From assembly GCA_947628085.1 (NCBI GenBank), contig CANQYM010000001.1:154070-218069 (forward strand): a stretch of DNA of 64,000 nt. The letters are read 5' to 3'. The translations under genes and the position numbers were made by a program. Origin of the DNA: an uncultured Clostridia bacterium (lineage in GTDB: Bacteria; Bacillota; Clostridia; TANB77; CAG-508). Below, one piece after another: positions 37,472-45,771 of the stretch (position 1 is the first letter of the stretch; each line of letters begins with the position of its first letter). Under the pieces are notes generated by a model. That model did no database searches and was not told the origin of the DNA. It worked only from the letters and a program-made list of their open reading frames with translations.

Positions 37472-38053
37472 TTAAAAAACATACTTTTCAATCTCATCCC
37501 ACACTTTTTCACTATACACTTTTCTTTCAGAAGAAAATGGAAGTATTGTGCTAAATGAAATTCCTAAATCTTGTTTTATTTTTTCTATTTCACCATTAAC
37601 TTTTGTAACAGCTATTTTATCAGCTTTATTTGTTAAAACTATAAAAGGTAAATTACTTTTTAAAATATATTCATACATCAATTTATCATCTTCTGTTGGC
37701 TTATGTCTTATATCTACCAAAAATATAATTAGTTTTATATTTGGTCCTTTTTCTAAATATTCTTCTATATATTTTCCTGAAACAATTTGCTCTTTTTTAG
37801 ACATTTTACTATATCCATATCCTGGCAAATCTACAAAATAAAATTTATTATCCATATTGTAAAAGTTTATTTGACGTGTTTTTCCTGGAACATTACTTGT
37901 TCGGGCTAAATTTTTTCTACAAACCATAGTATTTATAAAAGATGATTTTCCAACATTAGATTTTCCTACCAAAACTATTTCTGGTAAATTTCCCTTTGGA
38001 TATTGATTTTTACTTACTGCTGATATTTCAAATTTAGGATTTTTTACTATCAT
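37472..38053 (-). CDS. engB: Ribosome biogenesis GTPase EngB/YsxC
   Basis: 193 residues. G1 GKSNVGKSS (about 31-39), G2 region with GKTRQINFY, G3 DLPGYGYSK, G4 TNKADKI and G5-like SSERK. TrmE-Era-type GTPase needed for 50S subunit assembly. GGAG before the ATG. Confidence 0.95.
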   Translation of the reverse strand: MIVKNPKFEISAVSKNQYPKGNLPEIVLVGKSNVGKSSFINTMVCRKNLARTSNVPGKTRQINFYNMDNKFYFVDLPGYGYSKMSKKEQIVSGKYIEEYLEKGPNIKLIIFLVDIRHKPTEDDKLMYEYILKSNLPFIVLTNKADKIAVTKVNGEIEKIKQDLGISFSTILPFSSERKVYSEKVWDEIEKYVF

Positions 38054-38099
38054 AAATACTCTCCATTAATTTATTTTTTATTTAAAATTATATTTAATA

Positions 38100-38189
38100 T
38101 TACGATTTAATAGAAGGGGCTACACGCAGTGCTTTTGACACCACGTGAGCCCATTTCTTGTAACTTGTAAGTGTGGTACTTTTAGCCAT
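38100..38189 (-). CDS. Doubtful 29-residue frame downstream of purA
   Basis: ATG-initiated frame (MAKSTTLTSYKKWAHV...) ending in TAA. It has no ribosome binding site, and the frame is open for a further 23 codons upstream without a start. It shares the raised G+C of purA. The 3' half overlaps a GC-rich hairpin, so it may be non-coding. Confidence 0.15.
   Translation of the reverse strand: MAKSTTLTSYKKWAHVVSKALRVAPSIKS
38117..38152 (-). terminator. GC-rich hairpin, possible purA terminator
   Basis: On the minus strand GGGCTCACG...CGTGTAGCCC forms an interrupted stem with an inner TGGTGTC/GCACTG part, followed by CTTCTATT. It lies about 120 nt past the purA stop. Its composition is unlike the AT-rich terminators elsewhere in the window. 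Confidence 0.45.
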
Positions 38190-38270
38190 AGAGTAGATTG
38201 GTTTGTTTGGATTTACGATGACTCTACTACAGTTTTGGACTTTGCGCGTTTGCTTTTGTCAAGGTTGATT

Positions 38271-39650
38271 TTAAGTTCTCACGATAATGTCGTCGTCTTT
38301 GGGACCAACTCCAAGATACTTCACTGGTACTTCCGAGAATTCTTCGATAATCTCTATGAACTTTTTCGCCTTCGCAGGCAATTCATCATAGTTTCTCAAA
38401 TCACTCGAAATCTCCCAGCCTCCTTTAAGAACTTGATAAATTGGAGTCGGAACTTCCCCTGTGAGTTCCATATCATCGGGATAGTAATCGATTTCTTTCC
38501 CCATGTACTTGTACGCGACACACACCTTGACCCTGCCAAGCGCTTGTCCGATTTTTCCGATTGTGTCGAGATGGTTGATGCATTGAACATCGGCGCCTAA
38601 TGCTTCACCGGCGCACTTCAAAATAACAGCATCAGCCCAACCAACACGCCTCGGACGTCCTGTTGAAACTCCGTACTCATGTCCCATCTCTCTGATTACA
38701 TCACCATCAAACGGTTCCGCATATGGTAAAACTTTATCGTTTGCTATGTGAGCTCCCAGTTCGGTGGGAAACGGGCCATTACCAACACGAGATGCATATG
38801 CTTTTGAAACCATTATGACCTCATCCATGTCTTTATGGTTCAAATGAGCACCTATCATAGCCCCTGCTGTTACACAGTTGCTAGATGTTACGTTTGGATA
38901 GTCGCCGTAGTTCTTATCCAACCGATATGCCTGAGCGCCTTCGACGATGACCTTGTAGCCATTCTTACGCGCCCATCGTGTTACGGTATCACCATTGACA
39001 ACCATTGACCTCAAAACACTTGCGTATTTGCTTGAGAGTTCTCTAGCCAGCTCCACAGGTTTAATGAGGCTATCCTTCATGTTGAACGCCTCAAAAAGGA
39101 CATTCAGTATTCTGGCTGCCACACTGATTTTGCCGGCAAGCTTCTCTTCAGGAAGAAGCAAGTCATAAACTCTGAGCCCAAATCGGTTGTCATAGTCGGA
39201 GTATGTGGGGCCAATTCCCCGTTTCGTTGTTCCTACGGGCTTGTCTTTTGCCCTCTCGTACAGTTCATCCATGTCCTTGTGGTAGGGTAAAACAACGGGA
39301 GCTCTTCCCGCAATTTTAATCCTCCCTCTCAAATCAGGGATGCCATACTCTTCGAGTTCTTCAAGTTCCTTCAGAAACAGGATTGGGTCAAATGCAACGC
39401 CTTGCCCTATGAGGCAAATGGTATCCGGGCTAGTAATTCCTCCAGGAATCAGATGCAGTCCGATTTTCTTCCCATTGTAAATTACTGTATGCCCAGCATT
39501 TGCACCACCGGTTGCGCGAATTACAAGCCGTGCGGCTTTTAACGCAGATTCAGCCGAAGCAATTTTTCCCTTTCCTTCATCTCCCCACATTGCGCCAGCA
39601 ACGTATGTGGCTATGGGAAGATGTCCACCTTCTACACTATTCTTTGCCAA
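38271..39650 (-). CDS. purA: Adenylosuccinate synthetase, G+C-rich and probably imported
   Basis: 459 residues from TTG at 39650 (AGAAGGGAG 9 nt upstream). The frame is open to 39707, but that start would be almost leaderless from the promoter at 39718. GAMWGDEGKGK carries the catalytic Asp, NAGHTV the catalytic His, followed by GTTKRGIGPTYSD, EGAQAYRLD, NVTSSN, and VGNGPFPTEL. Converts IMP and Asp to adenylosuccinate. Two sampled 60-nt stretches are 47-52% G+C, far above the neighbours, and G/C-ending codons are frequent, which suggests recent transfer. It is somewhat longer than usual (~430). Confidence 0.93.
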   Translation of the reverse strand: MAKNSVEGGHLPIATYVAGAMWGDEGKGKIASAESALKAARLVIRATGGANAGHTVIYNGKKIGLHLIPGGITSPDTICLIGQGVAFDPILFLKELEELEEYGIPDLRGRIKIAGRAPVVLPYHKDMDELYERAKDKPVGTTKRGIGPTYSDYDNRFGLRVYDLLLPEEKLAGKISVAARILNVLFEAFNMKDSLIKPVELARELSSKYASVLRSMVVNGDTVTRWARKNGYKVIVEGAQAYRLDKNYGDYPNVTSSNCVTAGAMIGAHLNHKDMDEVIMVSKAYASRVGNGPFPTELGAHIANDKVLPYAEPFDGDVIREMGHEYGVSTGRPRRVGWADAVILKCAGEALGADVQCINHLDTIGKIGQALGRVKVCVAYKYMGKEIDYYPDDMELTGEVPTPIYQVLKGGWEISSDLRNYDELPAKAKKFIEIIEEFSEVPVKYLGVGPKDDDIIVRT

Positions 39651-39717
39651 AAGGTTCCACTCCCTTCTAAAGTTTACACACCCTAGAGCCAAAGTTACCA
39701 TAATCACTTACGGCAAA

Positions 39718-39746
39718 AGTATATCATATTTTTGCCTTTTATGCAA
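39718..39746 (-). promoter_or_regulatory. Promoter of purA
   Basis: TTGCAT (39746-39741), 17-nt spacer, TATACT (39723-39718) with TGA extended -10. Confidence 0.6.
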
Positions 39747-39749
39747 CAA

Positions 39750-39786
39750 AAAAAGGCTTGTAAACACATATTTTACAAACCTTTTT
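39750..39786 (-). terminator. Terminator of the DUF951-serS unit
   Basis: Stem AAAAGG-TTGTAAA / TTTACAA-CCTTTT with one bulged base each side and A/T runs on both flanks; about 95 nt past the serS stop. Confidence 0.7.
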
Positions 39787-39880
39787 AATTTTCTATTATA
39801 ATATTTATTATTTATCTCTTAATTTTCTACTCTACATTTTAATTTTAATAGTACTTATATTTTTATTTACTTTTCTAATT

Positions 39881-41167
39881 CTATTTTTTAGGAGTTAAAA
39901 TTTTTGTTCCACCCATATATGTCCATAAAACTTTTGGAACTTTAACGCTTCCATCTTCTTGATAATTATTTTCAAGTACTGCAATTAATCCTCTAGGACT
40001 TGCAACTACTGTGTTATTTAATGTTGCAACTAAGTAATTTCCTTTTTCTCCTTTTGCTCTTATTCCTAAACGTCTAGCTTGTGCATCTCCTAAAGTTGAA
40101 CAACTTCCTACTTCAAAATATTTTTGTTGACGAGGACTCCAAGCTTCAACATCACAAGATTTAACCTTTAAATCTGCTAAATCTCCACTACAACATTCTA
40201 GTGTTCTAACTGGTACATCTAGACTTCTGAAAAATTCTACTGTATAACTCCACATTTTGTTATACCAATCCATTTGCTCTTCTGGTTTGCAAAGTACTAT
40301 CATTTCTTGTTTTTCAAATTGATGAACTCTGTATAATCCTCTTTCTTCTAGTCCGTGAGAACCTACTTCTTTTCTAAAGCAAGGAGAATATCCTGTAATT
40401 CTAATTGGTAATTCTTCTTCTTTTACAATTTGACCTTTAAATTTTCCAATCATTGAGTGCTCACTAGTTCCTATTAAATATAAATCTTCTCCTTCTATTT
40501 TATACATCATAGCTTCTAGCTCTTCAAAACTCATAACTCCATTTACAACATCTGATCTTATCATAAATGGTGGAATGCAATAAGTAAATCCTTTATTTAT
40601 CATAAAATCTCTAGCATAAGCAAGCATTGCTTCATGAAGTCTAGCCACATCTCCTAGTAAATAATAAAAACCGTTTCCACTAGTTCTTCCAGCACTATCT
40701 TTATCTAAGCCATTTAATTTTTCTATTATATCTGCATGATAAGGTATTTCATATTTTGGAACAACTGGTTCTCCAAATTTTTCTAATTCAACATTTTCAC
40801 TATCGTCTTTTCCTATTGGTACAGAAGCATCCATAATATTTGGAATCTTCATCATTCTTGCTTTTATTTCTTCTTTTAAGTTTTCTTCTTTTCCTTCATT
40901 TTGAGCTAGTTTTTCGTTTATTTCACTAACTTCTTTTTTCTTACTTTCTGCTTCTTCCTTTTTTCCTTGTGACATTAAAGTTCCAATTTCTTTACTTATA
41001 GAATTTCTTTTCATTCTAAGTTCGTCACACATTAAAGTTAAATTTCTGCTTTCTTTGTCTAATTCAAGAACTTCATCTACTAAAACTAGTTTTTGGTCTT
41101 GAAATTTTTTTCTAATATTTTCTTTTACCATTTCTGGATTTTCTCTTAAAATTTTAATATCTATCAT
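39881..41167 (-). CDS. serS: Seryl-tRNA synthetase
   Basis: 428 residues. N-terminal coiled-coil tRNA-binding arm (about 30-105), class II motif 2 in SPCFRKEVGSHGLEERGLYRVHQF and motif 3 in NNTVVASPRGLIAVLENNYQ (serine-specific TxxE loop as GTSEH). Its ATG overlaps the DUF951 stop (ATGA), so the two are translationally coupled. Confidence 0.96.
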   Translation of the reverse strand: MIDIKILRENPEMVKENIRKKFQDQKLVLVDEVLELDKESRNLTLMCDELRMKRNSISKEIGTLMSQGKKEEAESKKKEVSEINEKLAQNEGKEENLKEEIKARMMKIPNIMDASVPIGKDDSENVELEKFGEPVVPKYEIPYHADIIEKLNGLDKDSAGRTSGNGFYYLLGDVARLHEAMLAYARDFMINKGFTYCIPPFMIRSDVVNGVMSFEELEAMMYKIEGEDLYLIGTSEHSMIGKFKGQIVKEEELPIRITGYSPCFRKEVGSHGLEERGLYRVHQFEKQEMIVLCKPEEQMDWYNKMWSYTVEFFRSLDVPVRTLECCSGDLADLKVKSCDVEAWSPRQQKYFEVGSCSTLGDAQARRLGIRAKGEKGNYLVATLNNTVVASPRGLIAVLENNYQEDGSVKVPKVLWTYMGGTKILTPKK

Positions 41168-41349
41168 TTTGCGTCCCTCACTTTTTTTACTATCATTTTT
41201 AACGCTTTTTCTCTAGGAATCATAATAATATGTTCACATCCACAGCATTTTAATTTAAAGTCTACACCCACTCTTGTTATTTCCCATTCTTTGCTTCCAC
41301 AAGGATGTGCTTTTTTAGTTATAACTATGTCTCCTACATTATATTCCAT
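41164..41349 (-). CDS. DUF951 small zinc-finger-like protein
   Basis: 61 residues from ATG at 41349 (MEYNVGDIV, the usual family start; the frame extends to a TTG at 41385). Contains KKAHPCGSKEWEI and LKCCGCEHIIM; the HPCG and CxGC elements could bind a metal. DUF951 is a short conserved Bacillota protein with SH3-like fold prediction and no established role. Overlap with serS suggests a link to translation, though this is inference. Confidence 0.85.
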   Translation of the reverse strand: MEYNVGDIVITKKAHPCGSKEWEITRVGVDFKLKCCGCEHIIMIPREKALKMIVKKVRDAK

Positions 41350-41447
41350 AACGTTTTCTCGTCTTTCTTTTAAATTTTTTATCAAAATTGTTTTGATATA
41401 ATTTGAAATAAAAAAGTCTTTTAGTTATATCTTTTTAATATATCTTC

Positions 41448-43076
41448 TTAAATTCTTTTTAATATACGTTCTTTTCCTAAAATTTTTAAAATTTCATAAA
41501 GATCTGGAGTGTTGCATCTTCCAGTAATTTTTACTCTTATTACTGTGCTTACATCTCCAACATGTCCTTTAAAGCCTTCTGGATTTGCTTTATATTCTTT
41601 TACTTCTCGAGCATATCCTAAGCTTTCGGATAAGTCTTTCATTTTGTTAAACCATGTTTCTTTATCATCTGATTCATCATAATATTTTTCAAAATATAAT
41701 TTAACAATTTTATCTATTTCATCTTTATCTGTAATTTTTTGATATTCAAATTCACCATTTTTATCAAATTTGTCATCATACATATAAGAAATAATATGTT
41801 TTACATCAGACCATTTTGCTATATCTTTTCTAGGTTTTGCATTTCCTCTTTCTATTCCTAATACTTTTAACGAATATTCTTTATTTTCAAGCATTTCTAA
41901 AAGTTCTTTATCATATTCTTTTGCCCAATTATATGTTTCATTGTAAACTTCTTCAGCAGAGAATTTTGATATAACATTTTTAGAAACATCTAGCATTTTA
42001 ACCATGTCAAATAATGCACCACTTACACTCATTTTCTTTATATCAAAATCAAATTCTTCCATTTTCTTATCTGGATTTTGTTTTCTCCATATTTCAAAAT
42101 TTGAATTTGCAATATTCATTAAATATTCAAGAACAGATTCTTTAGGTATTCCCTCTTCTTTATAGTACGAAACAGCAGATTCTGGGTCTTTTCTTTTACT
42201 TAATTTACGTTTTCCTTCTCCATCCAATTTCATCATTGGAGCAATGTGTGCATATTTTGGTGCTTTGAAACCTGCCACATAGAAAAGTTGTAAATGAAGT
42301 GGTACTGATGCAAGCCATTCATCTGCTCTAATTACCATATTTGTTCCCATTAAGTGGTCATCTACTAAATGTGCAAAGTGATATGTTGGAAGTCCATCTG
42401 ATTTTATAATTACAATGTCTTGGTCATTTTCTGGAAATTCAACACTTCCTTTTATAACATCTTTATGCTTAATTTTTTTATCTGGATTTCCTGGAGATTT
42501 AAATCTTACAATATATGGATCTCCATTTTTTATTTTTTCAATTGCCATATCTATTGGCATATTTCTACATTTTGTCCATTTTCCATAATATCCTGTTCTT
42601 TCTTTTGCTTTTTCTTGATTTTCTCTTATTTTGTCTAAGTCTTCAGCTGAACAGAAACAAGGATATGCATTTCCCTCTTCTAATAATTTTTTAGCATAAG
42701 ATTGATAAATATCTTTTCTTAAGGATTGTTTATATGGTCCATAATTTCCATGGTCTACATCATTTTCATCAATGTATTCATCTGGGCACAAATCAAAATC
42801 TTTTAAAGCATCTAGTATTTGTTTTATTCCACCCTCTACTTCTCTTTTTTGATCTGTATCTTCTATTCTTACAAAAAATACTCCACCATTTTTTGCCATT
42901 ACTTTTGCAATTAAACTTTGATATATTCCACCAATGTGAACAAATCCTGTTGGGCTTGGTGCAAATCTTGTAACAATAGCATTTTCTGTTAAATTTCTTT
43001 TTGCATATTTTTCTTCATAATAAGTGTAATCTTTTGCATTTGGAAATATTAAATTTGCTAAATCTTTTCTATCCAT
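41448..43076 (-). CDS. gltX: Glutamyl-tRNA synthetase
   Basis: 542 residues. Class I signature FAPSPTGFVHIGGIYQS (about 37-53), KLSKRKDPE as the KMSKS loop, and a C-terminal anticodon-binding helical region. Length slightly above the ~485 typical. Charges tRNA-Glu and, in lineages with GatCAB, tRNA-Gln. Confidence 0.95.
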   Translation of the reverse strand: MDRKDLANLIFPNAKDYTYYEEKYAKRNLTENAIVTRFAPSPTGFVHIGGIYQSLIAKVMAKNGGVFFVRIEDTDQKREVEGGIKQILDALKDFDLCPDEYIDENDVDHGNYGPYKQSLRKDIYQSYAKKLLEEGNAYPCFCSAEDLDKIRENQEKAKERTGYYGKWTKCRNMPIDMAIEKIKNGDPYIVRFKSPGNPDKKIKHKDVIKGSVEFPENDQDIVIIKSDGLPTYHFAHLVDDHLMGTNMVIRADEWLASVPLHLQLFYVAGFKAPKYAHIAPMMKLDGEGKRKLSKRKDPESAVSYYKEEGIPKESVLEYLMNIANSNFEIWRKQNPDKKMEEFDFDIKKMSVSGALFDMVKMLDVSKNVISKFSAEEVYNETYNWAKEYDKELLEMLENKEYSLKVLGIERGNAKPRKDIAKWSDVKHIISYMYDDKFDKNGEFEYQKITDKDEIDKIVKLYFEKYYDESDDKETWFNKMKDLSESLGYAREVKEYKANPEGFKGHVGDVSTVIRVKITGRCNTPDLYEILKILGKERILKRI

Positions 43077-43107
43077 ATAATTCTCCTTATAATTTTAAAC
43101 TTTTTTA

Positions 43108-43136
43108 ATTATAACAAAATATATTGTTTTTTTCAA
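43108..43136 (-). promoter_or_regulatory. Promoter of gltX
   Basis: TTGAAA (43136-43131), 17-nt spacer, TATAAT (43113-43108). Confidence 0.7.
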
Positions 43137-43151
43137 CATATTTATAGTTTA

Positions 43152-43182
43152 AAATGGTACTAGAAAAAATCTAGTACCATTT
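43152..43182 (-). terminator. Terminator after the HAD gene
   Basis: Perfect 12-bp stem AAATGGTACTAG / CTAGTACCATTT with a 7-nt loop and T-run on the minus side, 5 nt past the stop at 43187. Confidence 0.75.
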
Positions 43183-43186
43183 ATTT

Positions 43187-43864
43187 TTAGCTTATTATTT
43201 TTTCAAAATTTAATAACATATCTAAATCATTTATAGTAGTATAATTATTTAAATTCAATTCTTTTTTATCCCTTTTTCCATTGTAGTCATACAAAATAGA
43301 TTTCATTCCAACATTATTTGCAGCTAAAATGTCTTTAGCTTTTGTGTCACCTATCATTACACATTCTTCTGGTAATGCCTTTATTTCTTTTAAAATTAAT
43401 TCAAATGATTCTTTGAAAGGCTTACAACCATATTCATCTGCGCCAAAAACTTTTTTAAAATATTTTAAATATCCAATGTTTTTCAATCTATTTTTTTGAG
43501 TTTCTTGAAAATAATTTGTATACACATATAAATTATATTTTTTTGATAATTTTTCAACTACTTCTTTTTTTAATATGATTCGTTTTGTCCAGTATTTTTC
43601 AATAGATAAATTAAGCTCATCTATTAATTTCATTTCGTAATTTGTGTTTAAGATTCTATTTACTGTTTCAAGTAATTCTTCTTTGTTATAATACATATTT
43701 TCCTTTGTTTTTATAGCATCATACTCATCTATTGAACAAAATATTTTATAATAATTTGCTTCATCATAACCACATTTTTTTAAAGCTTCTTTATAATAAA
43801 GGCTATCTTCTTCTTCATCTTTTATTATAGTATTATCTAGGTCGAAAATTAAATTTTTTATCAT
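43187..43864 (-). CDS. HAD-superfamily hydrolase
   Basis: 225 residues from ATG at 43864 (GGAGAAGT immediately upstream; the frame reaches a TTG at 43876). IFDLDNTII carries the nucleophile Asp8 and Asp10, YVYTNYF is motif II, and ECVMIGDTKAKDI is motif IV. Probably a small-molecule phosphatase. The ribosome binding site lies next to the stop of the LtaS-like gene. Confidence 0.85.
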   Translation of the reverse strand: MIKNLIFDLDNTIIKDEEEDSLYYKEALKKCGYDEANYYKIFCSIDEYDAIKTKENMYYNKEELLETVNRILNTNYEMKLIDELNLSIEKYWTKRIILKKEVVEKLSKKYNLYVYTNYFQETQKNRLKNIGYLKYFKKVFGADEYGCKPFKESFELILKEIKALPEECVMIGDTKAKDILAANNVGMKSILYDYNGKRDKKELNLNNYTTINDLDMLLNFEKIIS

Positions 43865-43876
43865 ATACTTCTCCAA

Positions 43877-45649
43877 TTATTCAACAGTTTTTTCGTGCAT
43901 TAAATAATATTGTATGCAATCATACTGATTTATTAAATCATAATATTTACTATTTTTATCTTCTACATAATACCAATTACCTTCAATATCTTTATACACA
44001 CCTGCTACAATTACAGGTATTTTTTTTCTTAATTCTTTTAAAAATTCAAAGTATTCTGAATCTTTTAAACCTATAATATCTGATAAGATTACAGGTAAAT
44101 AATTGATGCTTGTTTCTTTTATATCATATTCGCCTATATCATAATTACTCCATAATGCATATGAAACAAAGCATTTACTAAAGGCATCTTCTGTTTCTAA
44201 CTTTTCATCTTGTATGTATGGTTGGTGGTCTCCAAAAATAAGAATAATAACTTTTTCATTATAGTTTTCAAAATATTTTACTAATTCTTCAAATGCCTCA
44301 TCAGACATCTTTTCAAGATTTAAATAATAATTCAATTGCTCATTATCTGTATAATGTTTATTAGGATATTCTTTTTTAAAATTTTCATCTATTTCTTTTA
44401 TTTCTTCATTATCTTTTTTATAATTAAACTCCATATTATATGGCATATGATTCTGAAGAGTTATACAAAAATGGAATAGCTTTTCATCTTCTTTTTTATT
44501 TTCAAACATATTTATAATTTCATTATAAACATTTTTGTCTGTTCTCAACCTTTTTTGCACAATTAGAGTCTGTGCATCATCATCAAATATTGTTTCATCA
44601 AATCCCATATAGTCATATATTTCTTTTCTATTGTAGCTAGATGAAAAATATAAATGCATTGCAGATGCTTTATAACCATTTTCTTTCATTACTCTAGGAA
44701 AAGAAAAAATATCATCTCTTATGTATTGTTGATATGGTATATTCCTTCCATAAAAAGACGCACTAATTCCCGTTAAGAATTCAAATTCGGAATTAGCTGT
44801 ACCACCAGCATAACCAGCTGAATATACTTTTGTGTTTCTTGACAGACTATTAATAAAATTTAAATTGTCATTATATCCTAAGTTATATACTGAATTTAAG
44901 TCAGCTAAAGATTCATTCATGATTACAATTACATTAGGCTTGTCTTCATTTGTTTCTTCTTCATTTTTTTTATATTTTGCTAATATTTCTTCAACCCTTT
45001 GTTTTGAATAATTTTCAGGCTTTTTCGTAAAGGTATTTTTAGTTGTTTTCAAAAATCTATATATAACTCCATAAGTATTATCAGATAAATTTGTTTCAAA
45101 ATACATTTGAGGAGATGATATTGACCAAATAATAATTATTATAATGAATCCAAACAATGAATATCTTCTTTTTACTCTTGCTTCCATTTCCTTTTCAAAG
45201 TTTAATTTTGAAATTAAAAATATATTTAAAATAAAATCAGCTATTCCTAAGAAAAAATACCATTTAAAGTTAACTGTATATTTGTCTGCTACATTTATAA
45301 CTGTTCTTAGTGAAAAGAAATCTGAAAAAAATAATGGCACTTGCCTTATTTCTACTAAAAAATAATCTATTATTGCTATAATAAAAATTATAATATTAGT
45401 GATTAATAATGATGTTTTTATTTTTTTAGTTAATGATGTAAATATTATAAACAAAGATACTATTAACAAAAAATTTATAATTATTATTTCTATGTAATAC
45501 AACATTGAAAAGCCACCAATTAGTATCTGTGTATTAAAAAATATATTTATTAATACAATTGTGAATAATATCATATTCTTATCTATAATTGAAAACTCTT
45601 TTTTATCATTTTTTTCTTCGATTTTTTTTTCTTTCTTCTTAATTTTCAT
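43877..45649 (-). CDS. LtaS-like membrane sulfatase-family phosphoglycerol transferase
   Basis: 590 residues from ATG at 45649 (GAGGAAAG 7 nt upstream). Five hydrophobic segments within residues 20-185, then an extracellular alkaline-phosphatase-fold domain with NVIVIMNESLADL (metal Glu), GGTANSEFEFLTG (catalytic Thr in the LtaS position) and IFGDHQPYI (metal ligands). The family polymerises glycerol-phosphate or adds phospho-substituents to surface glycans; the acceptor is not predictable. Confidence 0.85.
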   Translation of the reverse strand: MKIKKKEKKIEEKNDKKEFSIIDKNMILFTIVLINIFFNTQILIGGFSMLYYIEIIIINFLLIVSLFIIFTSLTKKIKTSLLITNIIIFIIAIIDYFLVEIRQVPLFFSDFFSLRTVINVADKYTVNFKWYFFLGIADFILNIFLISKLNFEKEMEARVKRRYSLFGFIIIIIIWSISSPQMYFETNLSDNTYGVIYRFLKTTKNTFTKKPENYSKQRVEEILAKYKKNEEETNEDKPNVIVIMNESLADLNSVYNLGYNDNLNFINSLSRNTKVYSAGYAGGTANSEFEFLTGISASFYGRNIPYQQYIRDDIFSFPRVMKENGYKASAMHLYFSSSYNRKEIYDYMGFDETIFDDDAQTLIVQKRLRTDKNVYNEIINMFENKKEDEKLFHFCITLQNHMPYNMEFNYKKDNEEIKEIDENFKKEYPNKHYTDNEQLNYYLNLEKMSDEAFEELVKYFENYNEKVIILIFGDHQPYIQDEKLETEDAFSKCFVSYALWSNYDIGEYDIKETSINYLPVILSDIIGLKDSEYFEFLKELRKKIPVIVAGVYKDIEGNWYYVEDKNSKYYDLINQYDCIQYYLMHEKTVE

Positions 45650-45725
45650 TTCTCTTTCCTCATATGTCATTTACATTATTTTACAAATAAATAGTTTATA
45701 AATCAACATAAATTTGATTATAAAA

Positions 45726-45763
45726 AATAAAACTAAATTTAAAAAATTTAGTTTTATTTTTTA
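45726..45763 (-). terminator. RNase J terminator
   Basis: Stem AATAAAACTAAATT / AATTTAGTTTTATT with a short A-rich loop and flanking A/T runs, just past the stop at 45772. Confidence 0.75.
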
Positions 45764-45771
45764 ATTTTTAA

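Noticed and set aside
38145..38600. Plus-strand frame opposite purA
   Set aside because: It is antisense to the well-conserved PurA C-terminus, lacks a ribosome binding site and reflects the higher G+C of that gene.
38271..39650. Phage-type PurZ (2-aminoadenine pathway) instead of PurA
   Set aside because: The WGDEGKGK motif keeps the catalytic Asp of PurA, and the protein is full PurA length; no phage genes lie nearby.
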